Below are positions 36,695-46,744 of a stretch of DNA of 64,000 nt, piece by piece. The notes under the pieces were generated by a model that made no database searches, was not told where the DNA came from, and saw only the letters and a program-made list of their open reading frames with translations. Made by a program: the position numbers and the translations under genes. The DNA is taken from contig NZ_GL892006.1 in NCBI RefSeq assembly GCF_000213575.1, positions 554,528-618,527 on the forward strand, read 5' to 3'. The stretch's first letter is position 1, and each line of letters begins with the position of its first letter. Source of the stretch: Dysgonomonas mossii DSM 22836. GTDB lineage: Bacteria > Bacteroidota > Bacteroidia > Bacteroidales > Dysgonomonadaceae.

Positions 36695-37510
36695 ATGAGA
36701 AATATATGTATCGCCTGTCTAATCTTTTTATTCACCATGTGTAATAATAAACCGAAAGAACCCATAGTCGTTATACAAACAAGCTATGGCAATATAAAAG
36801 TTAAGCTCTATAATGAAACTCCGGGGCACAGAGATAATTTTCTGAAACTAGCAGAAGAAGGATTCTATAAAAACCTTACGTTTCACCGAGTTATCAATGA
36901 TTTTATGATACAGGGTGGAGATCCTCAAACAAGAAATATTGCAGATTCTGCAGCATTGAAAGAAGAAAAAACGCTGGGTGACACAATCCCTGCCGAAATA
37001 AAGTTTCCTCAGCTATACCACAAACGAGGAGTACTGGCAGCCGCACGATGGGGCGATGCCGAAAATCCGACAAAAGCCTCTGATGCATCTCAGTTCTATA
37101 TAGTGACAGGTGAGTTATGCTTCGACGATAAATTATCAGAGATAGAAAAACAACGTTTCGAACGTTTTAAGCAAAAGATATATAAGGAAATACAATCGGC
37201 ACATCTTGATGATCTGAAAGCATTGCTAAAGAGTGGCGATAGTATATCTGCATCTGCAATGCGTGCTGATTGGCTAAAGCAAGCGGATGAGCAAGCCAAA
37301 GCCCGAAAGGCTGAGGTTTCGTATACAGACGAGCAGCGGGAATATTACAAAACAAGGGGTGGCACTCCATTTCTGGACAATGAATACACCGTTTTCGGTG
37401 AGGTAATAGAAGGAATGGACGTTGTGGATAAAATACAAAAAGTAAGAACCAACGAAAAAGACAAGCCTCTTAAAAACATCTTAATGAACGTAGTGGTTCT
37501 GGAAAAATAA
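36695..37510 (+). CDS. Lipoprotein cyclophilin-type peptidyl-prolyl isomerase
   Basis: The enzyme would speed proline isomerisation in the cell envelope. From Met at 36695 the 271 residues begin with a lipoprotein signal MRNICIACLIFLFTMC. The cyclophilin core has TSYGNIKVKLYNETPGHRDNF, FHRVINDFMIQGGDPQ and FYIVTG. An insertion of about 80 charged residues (around 150-225) splits it before GTPFLDNEYTVFGEV. The frame is open to 36647, but the promoter box and the signal peptide support 36695. It precedes the NUDIX gene by 29 bases. Confidence 0.92.
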   Translation: MRNICIACLIFLFTMCNNKPKEPIVVIQTSYGNIKVKLYNETPGHRDNFLKLAEEGFYKNLTFHRVINDFMIQGGDPQTRNIADSAALKEEKTLGDTIPAEIKFPQLYHKRGVLAAARWGDAENPTKASDASQFYIVTGELCFDDKLSEIEKQRFERFKQKIYKEIQSAHLDDLKALLKSGDSISASAMRADWLKQADEQAKARKAEVSYTDEQREYYKTRGGTPFLDNEYTVFGEVIEGMDVVDKIQKVRTNEKDKPLKNILMNVVVLEK

Positions 37511-37539
37511 AAATCCCATCAACGTATTAACAGTAAAAA

Positions 37540-38100
37540 ATGAGCGATACAGATAATAAAAAGTGGAAGGTATTGAACAGTGAGTATCTTTCGCAAGAGC
37601 CTTGGTTTACCGTACGCAAAGACCATGTAGAACTACCGAACGGAAACCAAATTCAAAATTATTATGTATACGAATATCCCGACTGGGTATGCACCATAGC
37701 AATAACCAAAGACAAACGGTTTGTGATGGTACGTCAATACAGGCACGGACTGCAATGCACCTCACTGGAGCTATGTGCAGGAGTATGCGAAGAAGAAGAC
37801 CCTAGCGCAGAAGTTTCTGCAAGAAGGGAACTCCTCGAAGAAACCGGCTACGGAAATGGAAAATGGGAGTTATTTATGACTACTTCGGCAAATCCCGGTA
37901 CGCATACCAACACGACTTACTGTTTTCTGGCTACTGATGTAGAAAAAATATCGGAACAGCATTTGGAAGCCACCGAAGACATTTCAGTTCACCTGCTATC
38001 TATTGACGAATTGGTAGAGCTATTGAAAAAAGATGAGATCAGGCAATCTATGCACGCTGCCGCATTGTGGAAATATCTGGCAACGAATCACCTTATCTAA
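37540..38100 (+). CDS. NUDIX hydrolase, ADP-ribose pyrophosphatase-like
   Basis: The 186-residue protein has a NUDIX box with the metal-binding core ARRELLEETGYG near 103-114. The upstream half (CAGVCEEEDPSAEVS) differs by a residue from the consensus spacing. The overall pattern, including YRHGLQ and the later SANPGTHTNTTYCFLA, is that of ADP-ribose or nucleotide-sugar pyrophosphatases. Exact substrate is uncertain. Its stop overlaps the stop of the convergent gene by 4 bases, with no terminator between. Confidence 0.9.
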   Translation: MSDTDNKKWKVLNSEYLSQEPWFTVRKDHVELPNGNQIQNYYVYEYPDWVCTIAITKDKRFVMVRQYRHGLQCTSLELCAGVCEEEDPSAEVSARRELLEETGYGNGKWELFMTTSANPGTHTNTTYCFLATDVEKISEQHLEATEDISVHLLSIDELVELLKKDEIRQSMHAAALWKYLATNHLI

Positions 38101-38600
38101 AATTCGAGCTGATCTTTGTAGTTTCGTGAATTTGGATGAGGAACACCAAATACTTTTGAAGAAATAGAATCAACCTCTACTTTCCATATCTTTACATTAT
38201 TTACAGCCGGCTTAGAATAAGTAAATGCCCTTGTTGTGTATTTTTTCATCATTATGTCCAGAGCCTTCACTTTGTTATCATAATCTTCTTCAAATACGAC
38301 CTTGCCCCTACAAATAACGCTGCTTCCTTTCATACGATAACTACAGGCTACCTCTTCATTCTGATAAGTTAATGACGACTCGCCACAGAAAGTAATACAT
38401 ACATTCGGGTTTATGTGGAGAGATTCGATACTCTTTCCTTCCTGTGCCGAATGTAGATAAATAACATCATCTTGATAACCAAAATTCATAGGGATAACGT
38501 AAGGAAAACCTTCTTTATCTACCATACCAACATAGCATATCGTGTTTTTCGAAATAATCTCTTCTATCAAATGACGTTCTTCAATATTAATCGTTATCAT
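38097..38600 (-). CDS. Pyridoxamine 5'-phosphate oxidase-fold flavin-binding protein
   Basis: The 167-residue product fits the NimA-like/PPOX-fold group: CYVGMVDKEGFPYVIPMNFGYQDDVIYLHSA is the typical first strand set (split here for reading), followed by NPNVCITFCG and YRSSVICRGK-like strands. Such proteins bind FMN or haem, and roles are often unknown; some reduce nitroimidazoles. There is no evidence here for resistance. It ends against the NUDIX gene. Confidence 0.85.
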   Translation of the reverse strand: MITINIEERHLIEEIISKNTICYVGMVDKEGFPYVIPMNFGYQDDVIYLHSAQEGKSIESLHINPNVCITFCGESSLTYQNEEVACSYRMKGSSVICRGKVVFEEDYDNKVKALDIMMKKYTTRAFTYSKPAVNNVKIWKVEVDSISSKVFGVPHPNSRNYKDQLEF

Positions 38601-38633
38601 AAGGCTGTATATATTCTTTTATTCCTATTAATC

Positions 38634-38664
38634 AAAAGAGCTGCATTTTGAATACAGCTCTTTT
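38634..38664 (-). terminator. Terminator after ctpA
   Basis: Ten-bp stem, AAAAGAGCTG at 38634-38643 with CAGCTCTTTT at 38655-38664, and an 11-base loop. It lies 13 bases beyond the ctpA stop on the minus strand. Confidence 0.75.
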
Positions 38665-38676
38665 TTATTTTATTTC

Positions 38677-40272
38677 TTATTTACCTTTGAGCAATCCGTT
38701 ATACATTTTCTCATTCCGTATAATCTCGTATGCTTTCTTAAAGGTTTCGCTATCTTCGTTAAATACCCTCACCATCGTCTCCGTATCATATACATCACGT
38801 GCTATATATGCTTTTATCTGACGCTTGAGTGTTTCTTTCGACTTCTCATATCCATCCTCATCGAAGTCCACTTTTTCATCCTTTCCGGCTGCGATTAGCT
38901 TATTCATAATCTCGTCCGAAACTTGGTATTGCTTATAAAAGTCCGTTGCTGTAGGATATTTTTGTAAAATCTCAGCCCTGTGATTATCCACTTCATTATA
39001 AGCTATGCGCAGCGTTATGCCTTTGTTCCAGATTTTTCGGTAATATTCTGATGCAAAAGTTGTATCGGCAGGCACAAAATAGTCGGGCATGATACCTCCT
39101 CCGCCATATACCGTACGATGATTCAGCAAAGTTGTATATTTCAATGAATCAGGAAAATGTATACTATCAGCATGCATCATCTCGCCTTTATTATAGCGTT
39201 CTATTACATCCAGATTGTATGACATGATGTCTCCCTTTGTATACGGCTTTTGTATAGAGCGTCCTGTAGGGGTATAATAACGGGCAACAGTGAGCCTTAT
39301 CATCGATTCGTCAGGAAGCGGTATTTGTCGTTGAACAAGCCCTTTCCCGAAACTGCGACGACCTACAATCACACCTCTATCCCAATCCTGTACGGCTCCC
39401 GACAAGATCTCGCTAGCCGAAGCAGAACCTTCATTGATAAGTACGACAAGACGTCCTTTCTCGAATGCGCCTTTAGCTGTGGAAACTTCATCTCTTCTCG
39501 GCTGGCGTAAGCCTTCGGTATATACAACCAACTTCCCTGCATCCAGAAAATCATCAGCTATTTCAGTAGCGGGAGCCATGTAGCCGCCACCATTATATTC
39601 CAGGTCGAGAATAAGATTCTCCATTCCTTTTTCTTTAAGCTTTTGGAGTGCTTTTCTGAATTCTTCGGTAGTGGTTGCTCCAAATCTTATGATGCGTATA
39701 TAGCCTGTAGTCTTATCCACCATGTAAGTGGCATCGATACTATAGATCGGAATTTTGTCGCGAATAATCTTAAAGCTTAGTAAATCAGCTATACCCTTGC
39801 GTTGTACTTTTAGGTTTACAGATGTTCCTTTCGGGCCTTTAAGACGAGACATAACGTCTTTAGTAGACATTTTAACTCCGGCAATAAGCGTATCGTCTAC
39901 ATACAAAATCTTATCTCCTGCCCTAAGACCTACCTTCTCGGATGGCCCTCCCGGAAGCGCTTCGATAACATACAGTGTATCTGTAAGCATATTGAAAGAG
40001 ATACCTATACCATCGAAATTACCTTCCAGCGGCTCGTTCATATCTTTTACCTCATCGGCACTGATATATGTAGAGTGAGGGTCGAGTTTTTCCAACAAAG
40101 CTTTCACTGCATCTTCAGCCAACTTGCCGTCGTCTACCTTATCTACATACATATTCTCGATAACGGCGATTGTTGTAGCTACTTTCTTAGACCCTTCGCT
40201 CATCTTAAACTGAGCAGAGGCGGCCAAAACAATGACAAAAAAACCGAGAACCGACATTAGAACTCTTTTCAT
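38677..40272 (-). CDS. S41 C-terminal processing peptidase with PDZ domain
   Basis: This periplasmic serine protease of the CtpA/Prc family has 531 residues and a signal peptide MKRVLMSVLGFFVIVLAASAQ. The PDZ domain is around 85-170 (GIGISFN, GDKILYVDD). The S41 core has the catalytic Ser in NEGSASASEIL and the Lys in RRSFGKGLVQ. The C-terminal 130 residues are helical. It lies 66 bases after coaD and ends at a terminator. Confidence 0.94.
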   Translation of the reverse strand: MKRVLMSVLGFFVIVLAASAQFKMSEGSKKVATTIAVIENMYVDKVDDGKLAEDAVKALLEKLDPHSTYISADEVKDMNEPLEGNFDGIGISFNMLTDTLYVIEALPGGPSEKVGLRAGDKILYVDDTLIAGVKMSTKDVMSRLKGPKGTSVNLKVQRKGIADLLSFKIIRDKIPIYSIDATYMVDKTTGYIRIIRFGATTTEEFRKALQKLKEKGMENLILDLEYNGGGYMAPATEIADDFLDAGKLVVYTEGLRQPRRDEVSTAKGAFEKGRLVVLINEGSASASEILSGAVQDWDRGVIVGRRSFGKGLVQRQIPLPDESMIRLTVARYYTPTGRSIQKPYTKGDIMSYNLDVIERYNKGEMMHADSIHFPDSLKYTTLLNHRTVYGGGGIMPDYFVPADTTFASEYYRKIWNKGITLRIAYNEVDNHRAEILQKYPTATDFYKQYQVSDEIMNKLIAAGKDEKVDFDEDGYEKSKETLKRQIKAYIARDVYDTETMVRVFNEDSETFKKAYEIIRNEKMYNGLLKGK

Positions 40273-40338
40273 ACTAGAATTACATTTTGGATAATCGCGG
40301 TTAACGCTGATTACATCTGATTTTTAACTAATCACTAT

Positions 40339-40797
40339 TCAGTCCAGATTCATCCCTTTAGGTATAAACTGACTGACATCGTGTCCGAATCGCAACAGTT
40401 CGCGTACAATAGTAGAACTGATATGTGTTAGTTCCGGTTCGGTAAAGAGTACGATTGTCTCTATTCCCGATATATTTCTGTTCATATCGGCAATCGTTTT
40501 TTCGTATTCGAAATCATTTACAGAACGGATTCCACGTATTATAAAATTTGATCCTGTTTCTTTGGCATAGTCCACAGTAAGGCTATCATAAGTACCTACC
40601 ACTATGCGGCTGTCGTCTTTATACAAAGAACGGATCATATTGATGCGCTTGTCGAGCGGAAAGTAAGTTTTCTTGGTATCATTCACTCCAATAGCAATAA
40701 CGATCTCATCTACCAATTCGAGAGATCGTTTCACTAATGAATAATGTCCTATTGTAAAGGGATCGAATGTCCCCGGAAAAATTGCTTTTCTCTTCAT
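40339..40797 (-). CDS. coaD: Phosphopantetheine adenylyltransferase
   Basis: CoaD makes dephospho-CoA from 4'-phosphopantetheine and ATP. The 152 residues have [16 protein letters not shown] (7-22) with the T/HxGH motif, [13 protein letters not shown] and ISSTIVREL. It begins 3 bases after recQ ends, so the two may be co-translated although unrelated in function. Confidence 0.96.
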   Translation of the reverse strand: MKRKAIFPGTFDPFTIGHYSLVKRSLELVDEIVIAIGVNDTKKTYFPLDKRINMIRSLYKDDSRIVVGTYDSLTVDYAKETGSNFIIRGIRSVNDFEYEKTIADMNRNISGIETIVLFTEPELTHISSTIVRELLRFGHDVSQFIPKGMNLD

Positions 40798-40800
40798 TCT

Positions 40801-42996
40801 TTAGTTAGCCATATCGGAGATAAACTTGATCCTGACAAGGCGTATTTCGTCTTCAGAATATTCGCCAAGTTCATTAATCGCAGCTTCCAGATCGTCCGAT
40901 TCTGCTTCTTGAAAATATTCAAATATATCGTCGAGATGGTCTTCATCAATAACCTCTCTGAGGAAATAATCTATATTTATTTTTGTTCCTGAAAATACGA
41001 TAGCTTCTACTTCGCTCAGCAATTCAGCAAAATCAATTCCTTTCGATTCGGCCAAGTCGTCTAATGCTACTTTGCGGTCGATAGCCTGTACGATGGCTAC
41101 TTTTAGTTTCGATTTGTTTGCTACTGTTTTTACACGTAAATCTTCAGGTCGTTCTATTTCGTTTTCTTCAACGTGCTTCTTTATTATTTCAAGAAACTCT
41201 GTCCCATATCTCTTTGCCTTTCCTGCTCCTACCCCCGGAATATTTTGCAATTCTTCCATTGTTATCGGGTAGATTGTAGCCATAGCCTCCAGAGAGGGGT
41301 CTTGAAATATCACGTATGGGGGAACATTGTTGTGTTTTGCCATCTTCTTGCGAAGATCTTTCATGATAGAAAACAAAACCGGATCCACTGCCGATCCTCC
41401 TCCGCCACCTTTTACCACTACATCATCGATATTCTCATCATCAGACAAGTCTTCTTCGTCTGCTGTGGTAATCTTGAACGATGCCGGTTTTTTCAAGAAA
41501 TCTTTTCCTTTTTTGGTTACTCTCAGTAAGCCGTAATTTTCGATATCCTTATCGAAATACCCGGCTATTAATGCCTGACGTATAACGGCGTTCCATGTTT
41601 CATCATCGGTATCATCACCTGATCCAAATACATCTAAATCCTGATGCCCGTACGTTTCTATCTCGGAGGTTTCTTTACCTCTCAAGATATTGATAACGTA
41701 ATCAGTTTTAAACTTTTCTTTTAATGCAATTACAGCTTCAATAGCCGTCAATAATAAATCTTTAGCTTCCACTTGTTTTTTAGGATTTACACAATTGTCA
41801 CAGTTCCCACAATTTTTCTCTTTATATTCTTCTCCAAAATAATGAAGAAGTACTTTCTTCCGGCATAATGCAGTTTCGGCGTATGCTGCGGTCTCAAGGA
41901 GTAGCTGTTTTCCTATTTCCTGTTCAGCAACGGGCTTACCCTGCATAAATTTCTCCAGTTTCTGTAAGTCTTTGAATGAATAAAACGCTATACATCTTCC
42001 TTCACCGCCATCGCGTCCGGCCCTACCGGTTTCTTGGTAGTATCCTTCAAGGCTCTTTGGCATATCGTAGTGAATCACATAGCGCACATCGGGCTTATCA
42101 ATTCCCATACCAAATGCAATGGTAGCAACAATTACATTCACTTTTTCCATCAGAAAAGCATCCTGATTGGCAGAGCGTGTACTTGGGTCTAGTCCGGCAT
42201 GGTACGGCAGTGCATTGATGTTATTTGTTTGTAATATTTCGGCAAACTCTTCTACCTTTTTTCTACTCAAACAATATATAATTCCAGATTTTGTGCCTTG
42301 CGATTTAATGTATTTTATTATATCCTTATCTACTTTATCCGTTTTTGAACGAACTTCGTAATAGAGGTTTTCCCTGTTGAATGATGATTTAAACACATCT
42401 GCTTCCACCATTCCGAGGTTCTTCTGTATATCCATCTGCACTTTTGGTGTTGCCGTAGCAGTAAGTGCAATGATAGGATGCTTGCCTATTTCGTTTACAA
42501 TGGGACGTATACGTCTGTATTCAGGACGGAAGTCGTGCCCCCACTCCGAAATACAATGTGCCTCATCGATAGCATAAAACGATATTTTTATCTGACGCAG
42601 AAAGTCTATATTCTCTTCTTTTGTAAGAGATTCGGGTGCTACATATAATAGTTTTGTCTTTCCCGAAAGTATATCACCTTTTACTTGTTCTATCGCAGCT
42701 TTGTTTAGTGACGAATTCATGAAGTGCGCTACGCCGTCTTCTTCACTAAAATTGCGCATGGCATCCACCTGATTTTTCATCAGGGCTATCAGGGGAGAAA
42801 TAATTACTGCTGTCCCCTCCATCAAGAGTGCCGGTAGCTGGTAGCAGAGCGACTTTCCGCCACCCGTAGGCATCAACACAAAGGTATCTTTTCCATCCAG
42901 CAAGTTTTGAATTATTGCCTTCTGGTTACCTTTAAAATTGTCAAAGCCAAAATGCTTTTTCAATGAACACGTCAATATATCCTCTATATCCGGCAT
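40801..42996 (-). CDS. recQ: ATP-dependent DNA helicase RecQ
   Basis: RecQ unwinds DNA in recombination and fork repair. The 731 residues have LMPTGGGKSLCYQLPAL (about 37-53), DEAHCISEWGHDFRPEY, the motif VI region ETGRAGRDG, a zinc-binding set in KNCGNCDNC, the RQC winged helix and an HRDC domain (about 560-635, LQNIPGVGAGKAKRYG). A C-terminal acidic extension of about 100 residues follows. The region just before its start has two copies of the palindrome AATAGGCTATT. Confidence 0.96.
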   Translation of the reverse strand: MPDIEDILTCSLKKHFGFDNFKGNQKAIIQNLLDGKDTFVLMPTGGGKSLCYQLPALLMEGTAVIISPLIALMKNQVDAMRNFSEEDGVAHFMNSSLNKAAIEQVKGDILSGKTKLLYVAPESLTKEENIDFLRQIKISFYAIDEAHCISEWGHDFRPEYRRIRPIVNEIGKHPIIALTATATPKVQMDIQKNLGMVEADVFKSSFNRENLYYEVRSKTDKVDKDIIKYIKSQGTKSGIIYCLSRKKVEEFAEILQTNNINALPYHAGLDPSTRSANQDAFLMEKVNVIVATIAFGMGIDKPDVRYVIHYDMPKSLEGYYQETGRAGRDGGEGRCIAFYSFKDLQKLEKFMQGKPVAEQEIGKQLLLETAAYAETALCRKKVLLHYFGEEYKEKNCGNCDNCVNPKKQVEAKDLLLTAIEAVIALKEKFKTDYVINILRGKETSEIETYGHQDLDVFGSGDDTDDETWNAVIRQALIAGYFDKDIENYGLLRVTKKGKDFLKKPASFKITTADEEDLSDDENIDDVVVKGGGGGSAVDPVLFSIMKDLRKKMAKHNNVPPYVIFQDPSLEAMATIYPITMEELQNIPGVGAGKAKRYGTEFLEIIKKHVEENEIERPEDLRVKTVANKSKLKVAIVQAIDRKVALDDLAESKGIDFAELLSEVEAIVFSGTKINIDYFLREVIDEDHLDDIFEYFQEAESDDLEAAINELGEYSEDEIRLVRIKFISDMAN

Positions 42997-42998
42997 AT

Positions 42999-43065
42999 AA
43001 ATAGGCTATTAATTATTACGAAGATAAACCCCTAAATTTAATTCTCCAATATAAAATAGGCTATT
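42999..43065. repeat. Two copies of the palindrome AATAGGCTATT flanking the recQ promoter region
   Basis: Exact 12-base copies AAATAGGCTATT at 42999-43010 and 43054-43065. The inner AATAG-G-CTATT is a perfect inverted repeat around one base. One copy touches the recQ start codon region and the other lies 55 bases upstream. A near-consensus -7 box (TATCTTCG on the minus strand, 43019-43026) is between them, so an operator pair is plausible. Confidence 0.55.
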
Positions 43066-43085
43066 TTTTGTCAAAAAAACAAACT

Positions 43086-44321
43086 TTATAATGAATTTCT
43101 TAGTTTTACGACTTGTGAGTTCTCCAATTGCTCTACAGCGTACTCTTTAGTAACATGCAGTTGAGCTTGCTTTGTGGAAGGGATATTAAACATAGCATCC
43201 ATCATGATGGTTTCGACTATGGATCTCAATCCTCTTGCTCCCAATTTATATTCCACTGCCTTATCTACAATGTACTCATACACATCATCTTCGAAGGTAA
43301 GATCAACGCCATCCATTTTGAACAATTTGACATACTGCTTAATGATAGAATTTTTCGGCTCGGTAAGTATCCGGCGCAAAGCACTCCTATCCAAAGCGTC
43401 AAGATATGTCAAAATAGGCAGACGTCCTATAATCTCAGGGATTAGCCCAAAAGACTTCAAATCCTGAGGTGCTACATATTGCAGCAGATTGTTACGGTCT
43501 ACCTGTGCGTTGTTTTTAGATGAAGCATAACCCACAACCATTGTATTCAATCGTTGTGCTATCTTCCTTTCGATACCGTCGAAAGCTCCACCACACACAA
43601 ATAATATGTTTTTGGTATCTACGGCAATCATCTTCTGGTCAGGATGCTTACGTCCTCCCTGAGGCGGAACGTTTACAATCGACCCTTCCAGCAATTTAAG
43701 TAGGCCCTGTTGCACACCTTCACCGCTAACATCACGGGTGATTGAAGGATTGTCGCTCTTACGGGCTATTTTGTCAATTTCATCGATAAAGACAATTCCT
43801 CTTTCTGCTGCTGCCACATCATAGTCTGAGGCTTGCAACAGTCGGGTAAGAATGCTTTCTATATCTTCGCCTACGTATCCGGCTTCGGTAAGCACGGTTG
43901 CGTCTACGATAGCAAAAGGGACATGCAGCAGTTTGGCGATAGTACGGGCCAACAATGTTTTTCCTGTACCTGTAGGGCCAACCATAATGATATTCGACTT
44001 TTCTATTTCTATATCATCTTCTTTCCCTTGTAGTATACGTTTGTAGTGGTTATAAACAGCCACAGACAGGTAGCGCTTGGCATTCTCCTGACCGATAATA
44101 TATCCGTCAAGATACTCTTTTATCTTCTTTGGGTCGGGCAATTGTGTTTTATCTATACCCAAAGATGTTTTCTTTGCCTCTACGCTTTCTTTTACAATCT
44201 GATATGCTTGTTCAGCACAGCTATCGCAGATGTCAGCCGACATGCCGGAGATAAGCATATTTACATCCTTATCGCTTCTGCCACAGAAACTGCAATAGCC
44301 GTTAGTATCTTTTTTTGCCAT
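43086..44321 (-). CDS. clpX: ClpX, AAA+ unfoldase of ClpXP
   Basis: ClpX unfolds tagged proteins and feeds them to ClpP. The 411 residues have the zinc-binding N-domain ([17 protein letters not shown], then CDSC), the Walker [14 protein letters not shown], Walker [13 protein letters not shown], and the sensor-2 region [10 protein letters not shown]. It follows clpP by 36 bases and is probably on the same transcript. Confidence 0.97.
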   Translation of the reverse strand: MAKKDTNGYCSFCGRSDKDVNMLISGMSADICDSCAEQAYQIVKESVEAKKTSLGIDKTQLPDPKKIKEYLDGYIIGQENAKRYLSVAVYNHYKRILQGKEDDIEIEKSNIIMVGPTGTGKTLLARTIAKLLHVPFAIVDATVLTEAGYVGEDIESILTRLLQASDYDVAAAERGIVFIDEIDKIARKSDNPSITRDVSGEGVQQGLLKLLEGSIVNVPPQGGRKHPDQKMIAVDTKNILFVCGGAFDGIERKIAQRLNTMVVGYASSKNNAQVDRNNLLQYVAPQDLKSFGLIPEIIGRLPILTYLDALDRSALRRILTEPKNSIIKQYVKLFKMDGVDLTFEDDVYEYIVDKAVEYKLGARGLRSIVETIMMDAMFNIPSTKQAQLHVTKEYAVEQLENSQVVKLRNSL

Positions 44322-44357
44322 TTATCCTTTTGTGAGTAAATGAATCTGATTTTTGAA

Positions 44358-45029
44358 TTATTGTTTATTTTTCATCAAAACATCATCTACCATTCCATAG
44401 TCTTTAGCCTCAGCCGAAGTCATCCAGTAGTCACGGTCTGAGTCTAGTGCCACTTTGTCAAATGGTTGTCCCGAGTGGTCTGAAATAATAGTATAAAGTT
44501 CTTTTTTCACCTTACCAATCTCACGAGCTGTAATCTCGATATCCGAAGCCTGTCCCTGAGCACCTCCCAACGGTTGGTGAATCATAACACGTGAATGCTT
44601 CAACGCAAAGCGTTTTCCTTTTTCTCCGGCAACAAGCAATACGGCTGCCATAGATGCGGCAATACCTGTACAGATTGTAGACACATCGCTGTTGATAAAC
44701 TGCATAGTGTCATAAACACCATATCCTGCATATACCGATCCTCCGGGAGAATTTATATAGATAGATATATCTTTGCCCGAGTCGGCAGAATCAAGATATA
44801 GCAATTGAGCCTGTATTACATTGGCTGTATAGTCGTCGATCTGAGTTCCCAAAAAGATAATACGATCCATCATCAAACGAGAGAACACATCCATCTGAGC
44901 AACATTCAACTGACGTTCTTCGATAATAGTAGGTGATATATAACTGCTTGTTATATCGATATATTTATCAAGAGCTAACCCATTCAAGCCTAGATGCTTC
45001 GTTGCATACTTTCTAAATTCATTGTTCAT
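44358..45029 (-). CDS. clpP: ClpP, serine protease subunit of ClpXP
   Basis: The 223-residue protein starts at [14 protein letters not shown]. The frame is open 17 codons further upstream, but that start gives an unrelated hydrophobic lead. Catalytic Ser is in [12 protein letters not shown] and His in [13 protein letters not shown]; the Asp is in the later helix region. It precedes clpX. A terminator-like hairpin and a -7 box lie in its leader (45105-45150). Confidence 0.96.
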   Translation of the reverse strand: MNNEFRKYATKHLGLNGLALDKYIDITSSYISPTIIEERQLNVAQMDVFSRLMMDRIIFLGTQIDDYTANVIQAQLLYLDSADSGKDISIYINSPGGSVYAGYGVYDTMQFINSDVSTICTGIAASMAAVLLVAGEKGKRFALKHSRVMIHQPLGGAQGQASDIEITAREIGKVKKELYTIISDHSGQPFDKVALDSDRDYWMTSAEAKDYGMVDDVLMKNKQ

Positions 45030-45104
45030 AACATTTTCTTTTTTTATTAAATAATGTTTTACCATTATTACTATAAACAATTATCATGCCACTCGTACAG
45101 GCAT

Positions 45105-45130
45105 AAAAAAGAGGCTAATAGCACAGCCTC
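45105..45130 (-). terminator. Hairpin with T run between tig and clpP
   Basis: On the minus strand GAGGCT, an 8-base loop, AGCCTC, then six T: a classical terminator. It most likely ends tig, but it also lies just downstream of a TAACTTTG box at 45143-45150 that could start the clpP transcript, so it might act as an attenuator. Confidence 0.75.
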
Positions 45131-45142
45131 ATTTCTTATAAA

Positions 45143-45150
45143 CAAAGTTA
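45143..45150 (-). promoter_or_regulatory. Putative -7 box between tig and clpP
   Basis: TAACTTTG on the minus strand fits TAnnTTTG. No TTG was seen about 19 bases upstream, so it is tentative. Confidence 0.35.
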
Positions 45151-45216
45151 TAAATAAAAAATTGAAAAGCTGGAATAATAATGGATGTATTTTCCTTATT
45201 TATAATGTTAAAGACA

Positions 45217-45253
45217 AACGGACAGAAAGAAAACACTATCCTTCCTGTCCGTT
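45217..45253 (-). terminator. Weak hairpin just after tig
   Basis: Nine-bp stem, AACGGACAG at 45217-45225 with CTGTCCGTT at 45245-45253, and a long loop of 19 bases. The T run after it is broken. Probably a partial terminator reinforced by the hairpin at 45105-45130. Confidence 0.5.
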
Positions 45254-45272
45254 ATTTTTATCTTCTTTTCAT

Positions 45273-46661
45273 TTACGCTTCTGTTTCTGCTTCAGCTGCT
45301 TCTTCTTTCTCAAAGAACTTGCGAAACTCGTCAAGCGAGATTACTGTTTCTTCGAGTCCAAGTTTTGATTTCAATACGTCGATGATTTTATTTTCCATTG
45401 CGCGATCGAGCAGGTTGCGTGCATTGTCTTTGTTTTTCAACATATCATTTGCATAATTCTCAACCATTTCGTCAGGAAGATTCATCATTCCATATTGAGC
45501 AAACTGAGCTCTTGCCGCCTGCATAGCAATGATTTTCATATCTTCGTTTTCGATCTTGATATCGTTATCTTTTGCTATTTGTTCTTTTATCAGGTGGAAT
45601 TTAAGATCTGCTATGATTTTCGGATAATCCGCTTCTACAGATTCAGCAGTTCTTTCTTCGCCCGAAGCAACAAGCCATCTTTTGAGGAATGCATCAGGGA
45701 ATTGCAAGTCTCCTGTTTTCTTTTCAAGAAGTTCTTTCGCATCCAACAGGAATTTGTAGTCACTATCCGGCGCAAACTGCTCAGCAATAGCTTCTTTTAC
45801 TTTTGCTTTGAAGTCAGCTTCGGTAGTTACATTGCCTGCACCAAAAACCTTATCGAATAGGTCTTGATCAAGCTCTGCTTCCTGATAACGAGTGATCTCT
45901 GTGATAGCAAACTGAAATTCGGCAGCAATTGTTTCTACTGCATCCTTTTCGATATGAAGCATAGATGCTATTTCAGTCTCGTTGCCATTGTAAGCTTTAC
46001 CTGGATTGAATACAATCACATCTCCGGCTTTTGCTCCTACAAATTTAGCTTGCTCTGCTTCGTCTTTCATATACGAAGGCATTACAATACCTGCTTCTAC
46101 AAAGATGCCACCTTCTTTTACCTTACCATCTTCCAATTCAGAGATTGTACCTCTGATAAGGTCTGTTTCTTTTGCACCTTCTTCTATTTTTTCATATTTG
46201 CCATAGTTAGCTTTGTACGAAGCGATCTGTTTATCAACAAGCTCTTCGTCTACCTCAATAGCATAATATTTTACTTTATCTTTCTTTGTCAGTGATAATT
46301 TTATTTCGGGAGCGAGAGCCACGTCGAAATAAAATTCGTAGTCACCTTCGAGTGAAAAATCTATTGGCTGTTGCTTTTCTTCGTTCGGAAGAGGCTCGCC
46401 CAATACATTTAGTTTGTTGTCTTGTATATATTTATATAGATTTTCGCCAACAAGCTTATTTACTTCTTCTGCCAAAATCGATTTACCATACATTTTTTTC
46501 ACCATACCCATAGGTACAGTTCCCGGACGGAATCCCGGTATGTTAGCTTTTTTTCGGAATGTCTTAAGTGCGTTATCAAGCTTTTCTTGATAATCTTCTT
46601 TCGTTACATTTATCTGTAATATAGCGTTTACACTATCTACATTTGTTAGAGATACATTCAT
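45273..46661 (-). CDS. tig: Trigger factor, ribosome-associated chaperone
   Basis: The 462-residue chaperone has the ribosome-binding N-domain (KKANIPGFRPGTVPMGMVKK, about 37-56, including the family FRxGxxP loop). The middle region (about 150-255) lacks the conserved GFE and L-x-G blocks of FKBP-type domains, so isomerase activity is doubtful. The C-terminal helical chaperone arms follow, with an acidic tail EEAAEAETEA. A canonical promoter lies at 46745-46775. Confidence 0.95.
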   Translation of the reverse strand: MNVSLTNVDSVNAILQINVTKEDYQEKLDNALKTFRKKANIPGFRPGTVPMGMVKKMYGKSILAEEVNKLVGENLYKYIQDNKLNVLGEPLPNEEKQQPIDFSLEGDYEFYFDVALAPEIKLSLTKKDKVKYYAIEVDEELVDKQIASYKANYGKYEKIEEGAKETDLIRGTISELEDGKVKEGGIFVEAGIVMPSYMKDEAEQAKFVGAKAGDVIVFNPGKAYNGNETEIASMLHIEKDAVETIAAEFQFAITEITRYQEAELDQDLFDKVFGAGNVTTEADFKAKVKEAIAEQFAPDSDYKFLLDAKELLEKKTGDLQFPDAFLKRWLVASGEERTAESVEADYPKIIADLKFHLIKEQIAKDNDIKIENEDMKIIAMQAARAQFAQYGMMNLPDEMVENYANDMLKNKDNARNLLDRAMENKIIDVLKSKLGLEETVISLDEFRKFFEKEEAAEAETEA

Positions 46662-46744
46662 CTTAACGAGTTTATTTAGTTATTGTTACAAATTTCAATC
46701 GAAATGCAAATGGAGTAAAAACACCACTCTATTTTTTGGTGGTG

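Noticed and set aside
38097..38600. Calling the PPOX-fold protein a nitroimidazole resistance (Nim) protein
   Set aside because: The fold is shared by many proteins of other or unknown function, and nothing in the sequence or context points to nitroimidazole reduction.
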